From Comamonas testosteroni (GTDB lineage Bacteria; Pseudomonadota; Gammaproteobacteria; Burkholderiales; Burkholderiaceae_C): DNA of 64,000 nucleotides. The notes under the pieces are model-generated. The model ran no database searches and had not been told where the DNA came from. It saw nothing but the letters and a program-made list of their open reading frames with translations. The stretch lies in assembly GCA_008727115.1 (NCBI GenBank), contig CP044131.1, positions 2,790,001 to 2,854,000 on the forward strand. The letters run 5' to 3'. Positions 1 to 9,702 of this stretch are shown in pieces (the first letter of the stretch is position 1; every line of letters begins with the position of its first letter). Both the position numbers and the translations under genes were made by a program.

Positions 1-290
1 TCTTTTTCAAGATAAAAACAATACTCACAGTCAAGATTGCAATCAGCGCCACTGGGCTTTGCCATTGCATGAAAGCCCTCGTTGATGTTTATGTGCGAGC
101 TAGTTTTATTCATTAATTTAATTTCGGTACTAATGGAACTCATAAGCCTCTGAAAAATATTTTCTTGTCTGAACCAGTTTGCGCCTACCTCAATTTGCAG
201 TACGAAATCGAATCTGTCATTAATTCGGTGGGACCGATAACTCCCAGAACATTGAAGCCTCCTCGTTTTCCTATGTCACCTAAAAGTAGA
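1..290. other. Intergenic, no gene recognised
   Basis: AT-richer sequence with no reading frame or RNA structure I can support. It lies left of a decayed transposase and is probably flanking or mobile-element debris. Confidence 0.5.
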
Positions 291-299
291 GGTTGGGGA

Positions 300-830
300 A
301 ACATTTGACACGTTCCACTATCGGCAGAATCCGACCCAGCGATTCATGTGGTCGATGGTGGTTATCAGTCCTCGGTCATCGAGTGCACTTCCTACAACGA
401 TGCAAAGACATAGCAGTCGATCCCCCGCTCGTAAGCTCTGGTGACACGCTCGACATAAACGTTCTGCATTGGCTTGCACGGCAAGCATGGGGTTCAGCTC
501 TAGGCCGTTACTCTGTGCCCATTGTTTCAATGCCTGGGCAATAAACTCCGGTCCGTTGTCCAGGCAGCAAGCTCTTCCAATGCCCTCACTACTCGAGCAG
601 CTGGCAAGGCAAACTGGTATCAATTTCGATGCACAAGCACTCCCAGTTGAACCTGTCAATGTCGTTAAAAGTTTTGTCCCAGCGTCCTGACCACAGGGCG
701 TACCCTTCCTAGGCTCGGCTTGTGGGCGACCTCCAATGGCTGCTTGATGCACTGAGGCAAACGCTTCTTACCTCGTCTGGGCTGGTTCAACTTGAGCTGG
801 AGACACACACGCCAAAGCACGCTCTTATCT
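300..830 (-). pseudogene. Decayed IS3-family transposase orfB
   Basis: Reading the minus strand and switching frames recovers the C-terminal catalytic core of an IS3-family OrfB (rve integrase). Recognisable pieces are a basic KKRLP segment, a DNGPEFI motif with the second catalytic Asp, a KPMQN-YVER motif with the catalytic Glu, and an ITT-type tail. They fall in at least two frames and are broken by stops (for example after FASL), so no functional protein can be made. No orfA or terminal repeats were found, so it is an old, truncated copy. Boundaries are approximate. Confidence 0.75.
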
Positions 831-971
831 CTGGACCGCTCTTGACAGCGGGCTTAGCATAAAAGTCCGAACCCATTACGAAGATTCAATGCCACATATC
901 TTTGGATGAATTAGATTACCCCGGAGTCGTCACAGGCGACAGGTGCATATCGCATGCACTGAACGAGCTAG

Positions 972-2142
972 GGAACCTCTGCAAAACTCGATTTCAAGCG
1001 TGATAGTGCTTGAACGAGTGTGATGTTTGCTTGCCTGTGACACTCAAGATGCCCGCGTTTCGCGGGCATCTTGCTTTTTACGCACCCACACCAGGCTTGG
1101 GTTGGCTGTTCACTAGCAAACGGCCACGGGCCATCCACAAGTTCGCCAAGGCAAACAGGGTATGCAATTGCTGCGTGTTCTTTCTCAAGCCTCGGTAGCG
1201 AACTTTGACGTGGCCAAACTGACGCTTGATGACTCTGAATGGGTGTTCGACCTTGGCCCGGATTTTGGACTTCACCTGCTCAAGCTGCTCTTGCATGGCC
1301 GATACCGGGTGCTGAAGGTCTAGAGCCTTGCGCTGGCTGCGCTTCATGGCGATATGCCATTGGAATTTGCGCTCAGGTTCTGGCGTCGGCATGTCGGGGC
1401 GTTTATCTGCACCTTGGTAGCCTGCATCGCCATAGCCATCAACCTCTTTTCCATGCAGCAGGCTGTTGGCTTCAACGACATCACTGACGTTGGCCGAAGT
1501 GCCTCGCACTGTGTGCACCAGACCAGAATCAGCATCCACGCCAATATGGGCCTTCATGCCGAAGTACCACTGATTGCCCTTCTTGGTCTGGTGCATTTCA
1601 GGATCACGAGATTTGGTGCTGTTTTTGGTTGAACTGGGAGCTGCAATCAGCGTCGCATCCACAATGGTTCCCGTGCGAAGCAGCAGCTTTTTACGCTCCA
1701 GCAAGTCCGTGACCGTCTTCAGAATTTGCTCGGCCAGTTTGTGTCTTTCCAATAGATGACGAAACCGCAGGATAGTGCTCTCATCAGGCGTGGCACTGCC
1801 CCATGACAGGCCAACGAATTCCCGAAACAAGGGCATGTCATGCAGCGCTTCTTCCATAGCTGGATCACTGAGGTTGAACCACTGCTGCATAAAGTGAATG
1901 CGCAGCAGCATCTCCACAGGAAATGGAGGCCGCCCTTTGTGACCTTCAGGTGCATATGGCGCAATCAAGTCCACCAACTCTTGCCATGGAACGACTTGCT
2001 GCATCTGCTCCAGGAATTCGCGTTTGCGTGTTTTTTTGGTGGAAAGGTTCAGGCCAAGATCAAATTGCTGCATAGGCCGGGATGCTGCCGCACCCGGCAC
2101 GCATGTGCAAGCACATGCGTTGGGGATTTATGCAGAGGTTCC
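972..2142 (-). mobile_element. Intact IS5-family insertion sequence
   Basis: A 1171-bp element bounded by perfect 12-bp inverted repeats (GGAACCTCTGCA at 972-983 and its complement at 2131-2142). It is flanked on both sides by CTAG (968-971 and 2143-2146), matching the YTAR-type 4-bp duplication of IS5 relatives. CTAG is itself palindromic, so the repeat can also be read as 16 bp. It encodes a single full-length transposase on the minus strand and looks competent to move. Confidence 0.9.
1078..2073 (-). CDS. IS5-family transposase
   Basis: A 331-residue DDE transposase. The start at MQQFDL is chosen because the family usually begins there; an upstream in-frame start would add only nine residues. 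The N-terminal half carries the IS5 helix-rich segment (PFPVEMLLRIHFMQQW). The catalytic region shows GTIVDATLI (first Asp), GDAGYQG (second Asp) and a C-terminal VEHPFRVIKRQFG motif with the Glu. No frameshift or stop interrupts it. It is the only gene of the surrounding element and should catalyse cut-and-paste transposition at YTAR targets. Confidence 0.92.
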   Translation of the reverse strand: MQQFDLGLNLSTKKTRKREFLEQMQQVVPWQELVDLIAPYAPEGHKGRPPFPVEMLLRIHFMQQWFNLSDPAMEEALHDMPLFREFVGLSWGSATPDESTILRFRHLLERHKLAEQILKTVTDLLERKKLLLRTGTIVDATLIAAPSSTKNSTKSRDPEMHQTKKGNQWYFGMKAHIGVDADSGLVHTVRGTSANVSDVVEANSLLHGKEVDGYGDAGYQGADKRPDMPTPEPERKFQWHIAMKRSQRKALDLQHPVSAMQEQLEQVKSKIRAKVEHPFRVIKRQFGHVKVRYRGLRKNTQQLHTLFALANLWMARGRLLVNSQPKPGVGA

Positions 2143-2254
2143 CTAGGTCACAGCTTGAAGTGACGCGAATCTTCGGCTCTTACGTTGGGCGCTTGCACGC
2201 CCGGGCTGATAAAGATTTGCCCCCTGAAACCTCACCTCTTGGCAAGGCTGTTAA

Positions 2255-3129
2255 GAGTCGCTAACACCACCTCGGTTTGAGAGCAGAAAGAAGCATTTAT
2301 GCTTCTTGCTCTCATGGCAAGACAACCCGTTAGCAAAGAGCTGTGGACACAACTACAGCCTCTGATTCCCGTATTTACACCATCAGCCAAAGGTGGCGCA
2401 CGCAAGCTTGGCGTGAGCGATGAGGCAGCCCTCAATGGCATCCTATTTGTGCTTCACACCGGCATTCCATGGGCAGACCTACCTCTTGCCTTGGGCTACG
2501 GCAGCGGCATGACCTGCTGGCGACGTCTACGCGATTGGAGTGCGGCAGGCGTGTGGGAGCAACTTCACCAAGCCATGCTCGTGCGACTACGTGAGCACGA
2601 CCAGATTGATTGGAGCCGAGCCAGTATTGATGGCTCTTCGGTACCAAGCCCCCCGGGGGGCCAGGAAACGGGCCCAAACCCCACCGACAGAGGCAAACTA
2701 GGCTCCAAACGTCATCTCGTTGTGGATGCTCGGGGCATTCCGCTGGCCGTGCTTGTCAGTGGCGCTAACAGACATGATTCCATGCTGTTCGAGTCCTGCG
2801 TGGATGCTATTCCTGCAGTCAAGGGCCTGCAAGGCAGCCCTCGCAGGCGACCCTATAAACTGCATGCAGACAAAGGCTATGACTACCCACGCTGCAGAGC
2901 ACATCTCAAGAAACGAGGGATCCTCAGCCGCATTGCAAGGCGAGGTGTCGAGAGCAGCGAGAAACTAGGTAAACATCGCTGGGTCGTGGAACGCACCCAC
3001 GGGTGGTTTGCAGGCTTTGGAAAGCTGCGAATCCGCTTCGAGAGGCGACTGGACATACATCTCGCCTTACTCAAATTGGCTGCAGCAATCATCTGCTCAC
3101 GCTTCGTGGATAGGTGGTGTTAGCGGCTC
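2255..3129 (+). mobile_element. Intact IS5-family element, IS427 group
   Basis: An 875-bp element with 18-bp terminal inverted repeats (2255-2272 and 3112-3129) differing at one position. It is flanked by TAA on both sides (2252-2254 and 3130-3132), the TNA-type 3-bp duplication expected for IS427-group elements. The transposase stop codon lies inside the right repeat. It sits about 110 bp from the other IS5-family element, but the two are unrelated in sequence. Confidence 0.88.
2299..3123 (+). CDS. IS427-group IS5 transposase
   Basis: A 274-residue single-ORF DDE transposase. Visible landmarks are GIPWADLP in the N-terminal DUF4096-like region, ASIDGSSV (first Asp), LHADKGYDYPRCR (second Asp) and RWVVERTHGWF (Glu). 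This is the single-frame version of a group in which many members need a frameshift to join two ORFs. An in-frame ATG at 2314 is an equally plausible start. The reading frame is intact and the surrounding repeats are good, so the element may be active. Confidence 0.9.
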   Translation: MLLALMARQPVSKELWTQLQPLIPVFTPSAKGGARKLGVSDEAALNGILFVLHTGIPWADLPLALGYGSGMTCWRRLRDWSAAGVWEQLHQAMLVRLREHDQIDWSRASIDGSSVPSPPGGQETGPNPTDRGKLGSKRHLVVDARGIPLAVLVSGANRHDSMLFESCVDAIPAVKGLQGSPRRRPYKLHADKGYDYPRCRAHLKKRGILSRIARRGVESSEKLGKHRWVVERTHGWFAGFGKLRIRFERRLDIHLALLKLAAAIICSRFVDRWC

Positions 3130-3154
3130 TAAATCAGGTCAGAACTTCTACACA

Positions 3155-3190
3155 TAAAAATCCCCCGACTAACTGAATGACGGGGGGATT
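3155..3190 (-). terminator. Intrinsic terminator of the sulfatase gene
   Basis: A GC-rich hairpin (AATCCCCC pairing with GGGGGATT) about 17 bp beyond the sulfatase stop. It has a run of A on its left, which is a U-tract in the minus-strand transcript. It suggests the sulfatase was once a properly terminated transcription unit. Confidence 0.7.
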
Positions 3191-5481
3191 CTTACCTTTC
3201 GAAGGCTTACTTCAGATCGATCGTCACGCTCTCTATTGCACCACCAAAGCTGTAATTGCGTGGATAGTTGCCTACCGGCACCTTGGTGTCTATGCCGACG
3301 TCGAAAGTCTCGTTCAGCGAGAACATGTTCGCAACCGTAACAGGCACATGTTCCTGGCCGACGGGCTGATCGTTCACTACTAACGTTGCCGTACCACCCT
3401 TGCCTCGACCATCGCCGTCATACTTGAAATCAAGGCGTACGACTGTATCTCCTTTCGGCAATGGCGAGGGACCAGTAACTGTGGTTCGTTGGCCTGCAAA
3501 CGAATACGTGTACACCGGCTGGCCTGCATGGTTCACATATAGTGACCAGCCAGCGCGAGCTTCACCTTGTGCCACAAGCACTCCTTCCCCACCGGTGACT
3601 GGAATGTGTACCTTGGCAGTAATTGTGTGAGAGCGGTTCTTGATGTTAGGCGCATTGCTTTCGTTGATACCAACCGCTCCAGCGTAGTAGACGAATTGCT
3701 TGCGGCCCTGCGTTAGATTAGGACGCTCCTGACCTGCGCTATTGGTCATCGACAGTCGTTCCACGAAGCGGTCATCAAGCGGAAGAATCTTTTTCTTCTC
3801 AGCATTCACCCAGAACAGCTCTTGCAGCTCACGCAGTTTTTCTGGGTACTCATTCGATACATCGCGTGCCTGAGAAAAGTCCTGCTCCAGATGATACAAC
3901 TCCCACTTTTCGGACCCTAGTGCACTGGGCCCCCACTCCATCACTTGCCAAGGGTAGCGCTTGGGCGTGGTTGAGGCTATCCAGCCATCTGATACATTGC
4001 TCTGTTACCAAGCATCTCAAAGATCTGCTCCTGGTTACTACTCGGTGCATTTGCGTCGTTTAGGCTCGATAAAAAGCTTTTTCCATCAATGGACTGCTGA
4101 GGCACGCCCTGAAGTATCTGAGGTGCAGCGACTCCTACGGCCTCAAGGACGGTGGGCATCAGGTCGGCGACGTGGATGAACTGCGAGCGCAGGCCTCCGG
4201 GCTGGCTAATCTTCGCAGGCCAACTCACGACCATCGGATTGCGTACTCCTCCTAGATGCGAAGCCATTTGCTTCATCCACTGAAAGGGGGTATTCATCGC
4301 CCACGCCCATGCTGCTGGGTAGTGCGAAGAGGTGGAGGGTCCGCCAATTTCGTCCAAATGCTTAAGAACCCATTGCTTGTCCGCTTCCACGCCATTGAAG
4401 CGGTCGATGTCATGATAGGCGCCCTGAAGTCCCCCCTCGCCGCTTGCGCCGTTGTCACCCACTATGTAGACAAACAAAGTGTTGTCATACTGATTCATCT
4501 GTTTGAGGCTGGTCACTAGCCTTCCTACCTGATGGTCAGTGTTGGCAAGAAAGCCTGCATAGGTTTCCATGAGGCGAGCGTTGATTTTCTTCTGATCCTC
4601 CGAGAGACTATCCCATGCAGGTAACTCAGCTGAGCGTGGAGTCAGTTCGGTGTCCGCGGGAATTATGCCCAGCTCCTTTTGACGCTTGAAGATCTGCTCA
4701 CGAGCCACGTCCCACCCTTGATCAAACTTGCCCTTGAACTGCTCGATCCATCGCTTGGGGGCCTGCAGTGGCGAGTGTGTGCCACCCGGTGCGTAATACA
4801 CGAAAAATGGTTTATCTGGCTGTACAGATTTCTGGCGCTGCATCCACGAGATCGTCTGCGTGGTCAAGTCTTCATTCAGGTAGTAGCCTGGCTTGTCAGA
4901 GGGAGAGGGGTTGACCGGTGTGGTGTCGCGAAACAGCTCCGGCTCATATTGATCCATGGCTCCACCCATGAAGCCGTAAAAATGTTCGAAGCCGTAACCC
5001 GTTGGCCAATTTTGGAATGGGCCATTGACTGATGTTTCCCACACCGGCGTGTTGTGCCATTTGCCCCACGCAGAGGTTGAGTAGCCGTTGTCTTTAAGCA
5101 CCTCTGCCATGGTAGCGGCGTTGCGTGGAATCATGCCTATATAGCCGTCGTAGTTGGTGCTCAACTCACTCACCACCCCCCAGCCGACCGCGTGTGGATC
5201 GCGCCCTGTGAGGAGAGACGCGCGCGTGGGCGAGCACATGGCCGCTGTATGGAAGCGGTTGTAGCGCAACCCGTCGTGCGCAAGAGCGTCTAGAGCAGGC
5301 GTGGGAATAAGCCCGCCAAAAGTAGTAGCTGCCCCAAACCCAACGTCATCAAGTATTACTACAACCACATTCGGAGCACCTTTTGGTGCCGTGGTCCAGT
5401 GCCGCTTCGGCAGCGTGGAATCCTTGAAAGTTCTTCCAACCACGCCAGCGTCAGGACTGGATGGATTGACCTGCGCAAAAG

Positions 5482-6946
5482 GGTCCTTCGTCATTTCGTG
5501 TGGAACACAACACTCACAATGCTCCCCTGGTTGTTGAGCCCGGTGGGCATGTGTGCAGGCCGCTGGCCGGCCTGTGCACATGTCCACGAGGCGTGTTTGA
5601 TCAGGAGGATGAGTCCATGGGCATTGCCGTAGAAGCTCTGTTCACCAGCGCGCTGGGCTTGCAGCCGCCGTGGGTCGTCGATGACGTCAGGCTCGACACC
5701 GCCAAGCGGCGTATCGACTTCGAGATCGGCTGCCACACCAGCAGGCTCGCCTGCCCGGCATGCGGTGCGGCCACGCAACCGGTGCACGACCGGCTGCGCC
5801 GATCCTGGCGGCACCTGGACTTCTTCCAGTTCGAGGCCTGGCTGCACTGCGACGTGCCGCGCGTGGCCTGCGGTGCCTGCGGCAAGACCACGCAGGTGGC
5901 CGTGCCCTGGGCGCGTCCGGGCTCGGGCTTCACCGCGGCGTTCGAAGCGCTGGCGCTGACCTTGTGCCTGGACCTGCCGGTGCGCCAGGCCGCCGAGTTG
6001 CTGCGCTGCAAGGACAAGCGGCTGTGGCGGCGCATCGAGTTCTACGTCGCGCAGGCGCGTGCGCTGGAAGACTTCGCCGGCGTGCGCACGGTGGGCATCG
6101 ACGAGACCAGCCTGCGGCGCGGGCAGCACTACATCACCGTCGTGCACGACCTGGATCGCAAGCGGCTGCTGTTCGCCACCGAGGGGCGCGAGCACCGCAC
6201 GGTGGTGGAGTTCGCCGAGGATCTGAAGGCCCATGGCGGCGATCCCGCCCAGGTGCGGCACGTGTGCATGGACATGAGCGCAGCCTACGCCAAGGGCGTG
6301 GCGCTGGCGCTGCCCGAGGCGCAGATCAGCTACGACCGCTTTCACGTCGTCTCGATGGCCATCGATGCGATGGACCAGGTGCGCCGCGCGGAGATGGCCA
6401 CCGACGCGCAGGCGGTGCGAGCCGCGCTGGGCGCTGGCGGCCGCAAGACGCTCAGGCAGCTGCTGTGGGGCATGCGGCGCAACCCCAGCACCTGGAGCGC
6501 CCGCCAGCTCGATGCCATGCACTGGCTGCAGCGCTCGACGCTCAAGAGCGCGCGGGCGTGGCGGCTGAAGATGGCGCTGCGCGCGGTGTACGCACGGGCC
6601 ACAGCGCACAACAGCATCGAACAGGCCGCATCCGACCTCAGGGCCTGGCTGAGCTGGGCGCGGCGCTGTCGGCTCGAGCCGTTCAAGAAGCTGGCCGCCA
6701 CGCTCAAGGAGCGGTTCGACGCGGTGGTGCGCGGCATGGTCGATCACCGCAGCAACGCCTTCGTCGAGGCGATGAACGGGCTGCTGCAGCAGGCCAAGCG
6801 CGCCGCGCGCGGCTTCAGGACGAGCCAGAACTTCATCGCCATCGCCTACCTGCGCATGTCCAAGCTCAAGCACCTGCCGGCCAGTCCGTTCGCGCCAGCC
6901 ATGCCGACATGACGCGAAGCGTTTCCACACAAAACGGCATAGAGCC
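5482..6946 (+). mobile_element. ISL3-family element, copy 1
   Basis: A 1465-bp element with imperfect inverted ends of about 24 bp that share GTGTGGAA (left GGTCCTTCG..., right ...CATAGAGCC). It is flanked by the 8-bp direct repeat CGCAAAAG (5474-5481 and 6947-6954), the duplication length expected for ISL3. It sits inside the arylsulfatase gene between the signal peptide and the mature domain. Its transposase reads opposite to the sulfatase. Confidence 0.95.
5617..6912 (+). CDS. ISL3-family transposase, copy 1
   Basis: A 431-residue transposase. The ATG at 5617 is preferred because AGGAGG lies 8 bp upstream; the longer frame to 5500 runs through the IS terminus. Residues 46-89 form an N-terminal zinc-ribbon (CPACG and CGACG). 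The catalytic core shows GIDET with Asp162, MDMSAAY with Asp219 and NAFVEAMNG with Glu384, followed by the conserved RTSQNFIAIAYLR tail. It is typical of the ISL3 family (DDE_Tnp_ISL3). The gene has no damage, and its protein is identical to those of the other two copies here. Confidence 0.95.
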   Translation: MGIAVEALFTSALGLQPPWVVDDVRLDTAKRRIDFEIGCHTSRLACPACGAATQPVHDRLRRSWRHLDFFQFEAWLHCDVPRVACGACGKTTQVAVPWARPGSGFTAAFEALALTLCLDLPVRQAAELLRCKDKRLWRRIEFYVAQARALEDFAGVRTVGIDETSLRRGQHYITVVHDLDRKRLLFATEGREHRTVVEFAEDLKAHGGDPAQVRHVCMDMSAAYAKGVALALPEAQISYDRFHVVSMAIDAMDQVRRAEMATDAQAVRAALGAGGRKTLRQLLWGMRRNPSTWSARQLDAMHWLQRSTLKSARAWRLKMALRAVYARATAHNSIEQAASDLRAWLSWARRCRLEPFKKLAATLKERFDAVVRGMVDHRSNAFVEAMNGLLQQAKRAARGFRTSQNFIAIAYLRMSKLKHLPASPFAPAMPT

Positions 6947-7234
6947 CGCAAAAGCCGGTGCATGAACATATGCAACTCCAGCTGTAACAAGTGAAAAAAA
7001 AGTGGGTTTTATAGAATTTTTGAAATAAGCAGATTTATTCATTTGGTTTATTTTAAAATTTAAACTATCCCATAAATAATTTTTCATATTTCTATGAGAT
7101 GGATATTTCGTAATTATTTATATGAATTTTTCTTATCATAATAATTCCACATGTTTTTTCATCATTCATTTAGACTAAGTATTTATATGAATCAGCCCTT
7201 CCGTTCCAAGCCCGTTATCTCCCCACCAACTGAC

Positions 7235-8699
7235 GGCTCTATGCCGTTTTGTGTGGAAACGCTTCGCGTCATGTCGGCATGGCTGGCGCGAACGGACTGG
7301 CCGGCAGGTGCTTGAGCTTGGACATGCGCAGGTAGGCGATGGCGATGAAGTTCTGGCTCGTCCTGAAGCCGCGCGCGGCGCGCTTGGCCTGCTGCAGCAG
7401 CCCGTTCATCGCCTCGACGAAGGCGTTGCTGCGGTGATCGACCATGCCGCGCACCACCGCGTCGAACCGCTCCTTGAGCGTGGCGGCCAGCTTCTTGAAC
7501 GGCTCGAGCCGACAGCGCCGCGCCCAGCTCAGCCAGGCCCTGAGGTCGGATGCGGCCTGTTCGATGCTGTTGTGCGCTGTGGCCCGTGCGTACACCGCGC
7601 GCAGCGCCATCTTCAGCCGCCACGCCCGCGCGCTCTTGAGCGTCGAGCGCTGCAGCCAGTGCATGGCATCGAGCTGGCGGGCGCTCCAGGTGCTGGGGTT
7701 GCGCCGCATGCCCCACAGCAGCTGCCTGAGCGTCTTGCGGCCGCCAGCGCCCAGCGCGGCTCGCACCGCCTGCGCGTCGGTGGCCATCTCCGCGCGGCGC
7801 ACCTGGTCCATCGCATCGATGGCCATCGAGACGACGTGAAAGCGGTCGTAGCTGATCTGCGCCTCGGGCAGCGCCAGCGCCACGCCCTTGGCGTAGGCTG
7901 CGCTCATGTCCATGCACACGTGCCGCACCTGGGCGGGATCGCCGCCATGGGCCTTCAGATCCTCGGCGAACTCCACCACCGTGCGGTGCTCGCGCCCCTC
8001 GGTGGCGAACAGCAGCCGCTTGCGATCCAGGTCGTGCACGACGGTGATGTAGTGCTGCCCGCGCCGCAGGCTGGTCTCGTCGATGCCCACCGTGCGCACG
8101 CCGGCGAAGTCTTCCAGCGCACGCGCCTGCGCGACGTAGAACTCGATGCGCCGCCACAGCCGCTTGTCCTTGCAGCGCAGCAACTCGGCGGCCTGGCGCA
8201 CCGGCAGGTCCAGGCACAAGGTCAGCGCCAGCGCTTCGAACGCCGCGGTGAAGCCCGAGCCCGGACGCGCCCAGGGCACGGCCACCTGCGTGGTCTTGCC
8301 GCAGGCACCGCAGGCCACGCGCGGCACGTCGCAGTGCAGCCAGGCCTCGAACTGGAAGAAGTCCAGGTGCCGCCAGGATCGGCGCAGCCGGTCGTGCACC
8401 GGTTGCGTGGCCGCACCGCATGCCGGGCAGGCGAGCCTGCTGGTGTGGCAGCCGATCTCGAAGTCGATACGCCGCTTGGCGGTGTCGAGCCTGACGTCAT
8501 CGACGACCCACGGCGGCTGCAAGCCCAGCGCGCTGGTGAACAGAGCTTCTACGGCAATGCCCATGGACTCATCCTCCTGATCAAACACGCCTCGTGGACA
8601 TGTGCACAGGCCGGCCAGCGGCCTGCACACATGCCCACCGGGCTCAACAACCAGGGGAGCATTGTGAGTGTTGTGTTCCACACGAAATGACGAAGGACC
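7235..8699 (-). mobile_element. ISL3-family element, copy 2 (inverted)
   Basis: The same 1465-bp element in reverse orientation, flanked by the 8-bp direct repeat CAACTGAC (7227-7234 and 8700-8707). It lies 288 bp from copy 1 across an AT-rich spacer. Its own intact duplication shows that it arrived as a separate simple insertion. Confidence 0.95.
7269..8564 (-). CDS. ISL3-family transposase, copy 2
   Basis: A 431-residue transposase, identical in protein sequence to copy 1, with the same zinc-ribbon, Asp162/Asp219/Glu384 catalytic residues and AGGAGG ribosome site upstream of the ATG. The reading frame is intact. Confidence 0.95.
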   Translation of the reverse strand: MGIAVEALFTSALGLQPPWVVDDVRLDTAKRRIDFEIGCHTSRLACPACGAATQPVHDRLRRSWRHLDFFQFEAWLHCDVPRVACGACGKTTQVAVPWARPGSGFTAAFEALALTLCLDLPVRQAAELLRCKDKRLWRRIEFYVAQARALEDFAGVRTVGIDETSLRRGQHYITVVHDLDRKRLLFATEGREHRTVVEFAEDLKAHGGDPAQVRHVCMDMSAAYAKGVALALPEAQISYDRFHVVSMAIDAMDQVRRAEMATDAQAVRAALGAGGRKTLRQLLWGMRRNPSTWSARQLDAMHWLQRSTLKSARAWRLKMALRAVYARATAHNSIEQAASDLRAWLSWARRCRLEPFKKLAATLKERFDAVVRGMVDHRSNAFVEAMNGLLQQAKRAARGFRTSQNFIAIAYLRMSKLKHLPASPFAPAMPT

Positions 8700-8707
8700 C
8701 AACTGAC

Positions 8708-9090
8708 CCAGCTACGGCAATGCCTTGAGATCAAGGGGCTTGCTAACTATCTGACTGGACAAATGCATATAATGTTTTCCGCTGCCAGCGGCAAACGCGG
8801 GTGCAGTCCTAATTCTCTGATGTCTCCATTCAGCTTTGCCCAGCAACCTAGAACTTATTCGACTTGGCATTGCTCCAAACCATTGGCTTTGTTCAATTTC
8901 TTTTGTCTTCGTCAGGACCTCACTTGCTCGTTGTTTCCACATGCATCAAATTCCTTGGCGAAGGTAAATGAAAGTGTAAAAGCACGCCCCTGAACGCCGC
9001 GCTAATGACGCAATCTACACATCGGCATTGATGCGTAGGCACTGCAGATACCAGCCATTTGCGTGACCAGCAATGAAGTGAAGCTGTCTC
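8708..9090. other. Intergenic, no gene recognised
   Basis: Sequence between ISL3 copy 2 and an IS relic. Short frames are present on both strands, including 76 codons on the minus strand (8712-8942), but none shows a family signature or a convincing ribosome site. It may be debris of host genes cut by past insertions. Confidence 0.4.
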
Positions 9091-9094
9091 AGAC

Positions 9095-9480
9095 ATGCTG
9101 GAGCAAATCTCTCCCAATGAAGTCGTTCTCAGTTTGACCGATGCTGGCGCCTATGACATCCGCGCCGTATAGAAGGCAGTGATTCAACGGGGCGCCATCC
9201 CCATCATTCCTTCAACAAAGAGTGCACGAATATGCAAAGGCAATGCCGTTACATATCGCAACGCGGCTATCGCCGCATGTAGGCGTTTGGGTCGAGAGGC
9301 GTGAAAGGCATGGATCAGTTACTACCAGCGTAGCTTGGTGGAGACCAAAATGTATGCTTTAAGCGCCTTGGTGAGCAGGTCATCTCCAGAGCCCTTGAGC
9401 GTTAGGTCAACGAACTGCATATCCGTGCAGCGATTCTCAATAGATTCACAGAACTGTGCCGTCGGCAGACGGTGACTGTG
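9095..9480 (+). pseudogene. Decayed IS5/IS903-type transposase relic
   Basis: Across frames and several stops the plus strand encodes the C-terminal catalytic part of an IS5-family transposase of the IS903/IS1182-like type. It reads DAGAYDIRAV (catalytic Asp region), then GAIPIIPST, a YRNAAIAA stretch, YYQRSLVETKMYAL (catalytic Glu region) and a degenerate IRVLNRFT-like tail. Stops follow DIRAV and LGREA, so it is non-functional. No terminal repeats were identified and its edges are approximate. Confidence 0.72.
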
Positions 9481-9614
9481 GCATAGCTGCGTCTTGGATT
9501 GGGGGCGCTCGACCTAAAGCTGGTTTATGCAAAGCGCCTATTTAATGTGGACTATGTTGATAGTAACGATGTAGCCATTTTTCTATAATCGATTTAAAAA
9601 CATTCTATTTCCTG

Positions 9615-9655
9615 AAAAAACCCAAAGTCCAGACGTGGCGCTTTGGGTTTTTGTT
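9615..9655. terminator. Bidirectional intrinsic terminator
   Basis: A perfect 12-bp stem (9616-9627 with 9641-9652, AAAAACCCAAAG and its complement) closes a 13-nt loop. Poly-A on the left and poly-T on the right make it effective in both directions. It lies about 50 bp beyond the stop of the DUF1254 gene. Confidence 0.8.
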
Positions 9656-9702
9656 AGTCCTTATTAAAAAATTCTATTTAAGAGTAATTTTCTTAATTAA
9701 TA

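Larger units (their letters stand above)
3207..7042 (-). pseudogene. Secreted arylsulfatase, interrupted by ISL3 and frameshifted
   Basis: The pieces are 6955-7042 (start and signal peptide), 3977-5481 and 3207-3988. Removing the ISL3 copy with one 8-bp duplication and restoring one base near 3989 gives an open frame of 787 residues, a normal length for large AtsA-type sulfatases. The N-terminus (MNKSAYF...) is a Sec signal peptide with an AFA-Q cleavage site. The CSPTR motif supplies the cysteine converted to formylglycine, and DDVGFGA and GDNGASGEGG hold metal ligands. The frameshift is inferred because CAGATGG in place of CAGGATGG restores the conserved DGWIAS stretch. It would release sulfate from steroid or aryl sulfates, but neither lesion leaves a working enzyme. 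Confidence 0.9.

Noticed and set aside
5491..6990. Long antisense and alternate frames across each ISL3 copy
   Set aside because: They repeat identically in all three copies and mirror the transposase; low-complexity Arg/Gly/Ala/His composition.
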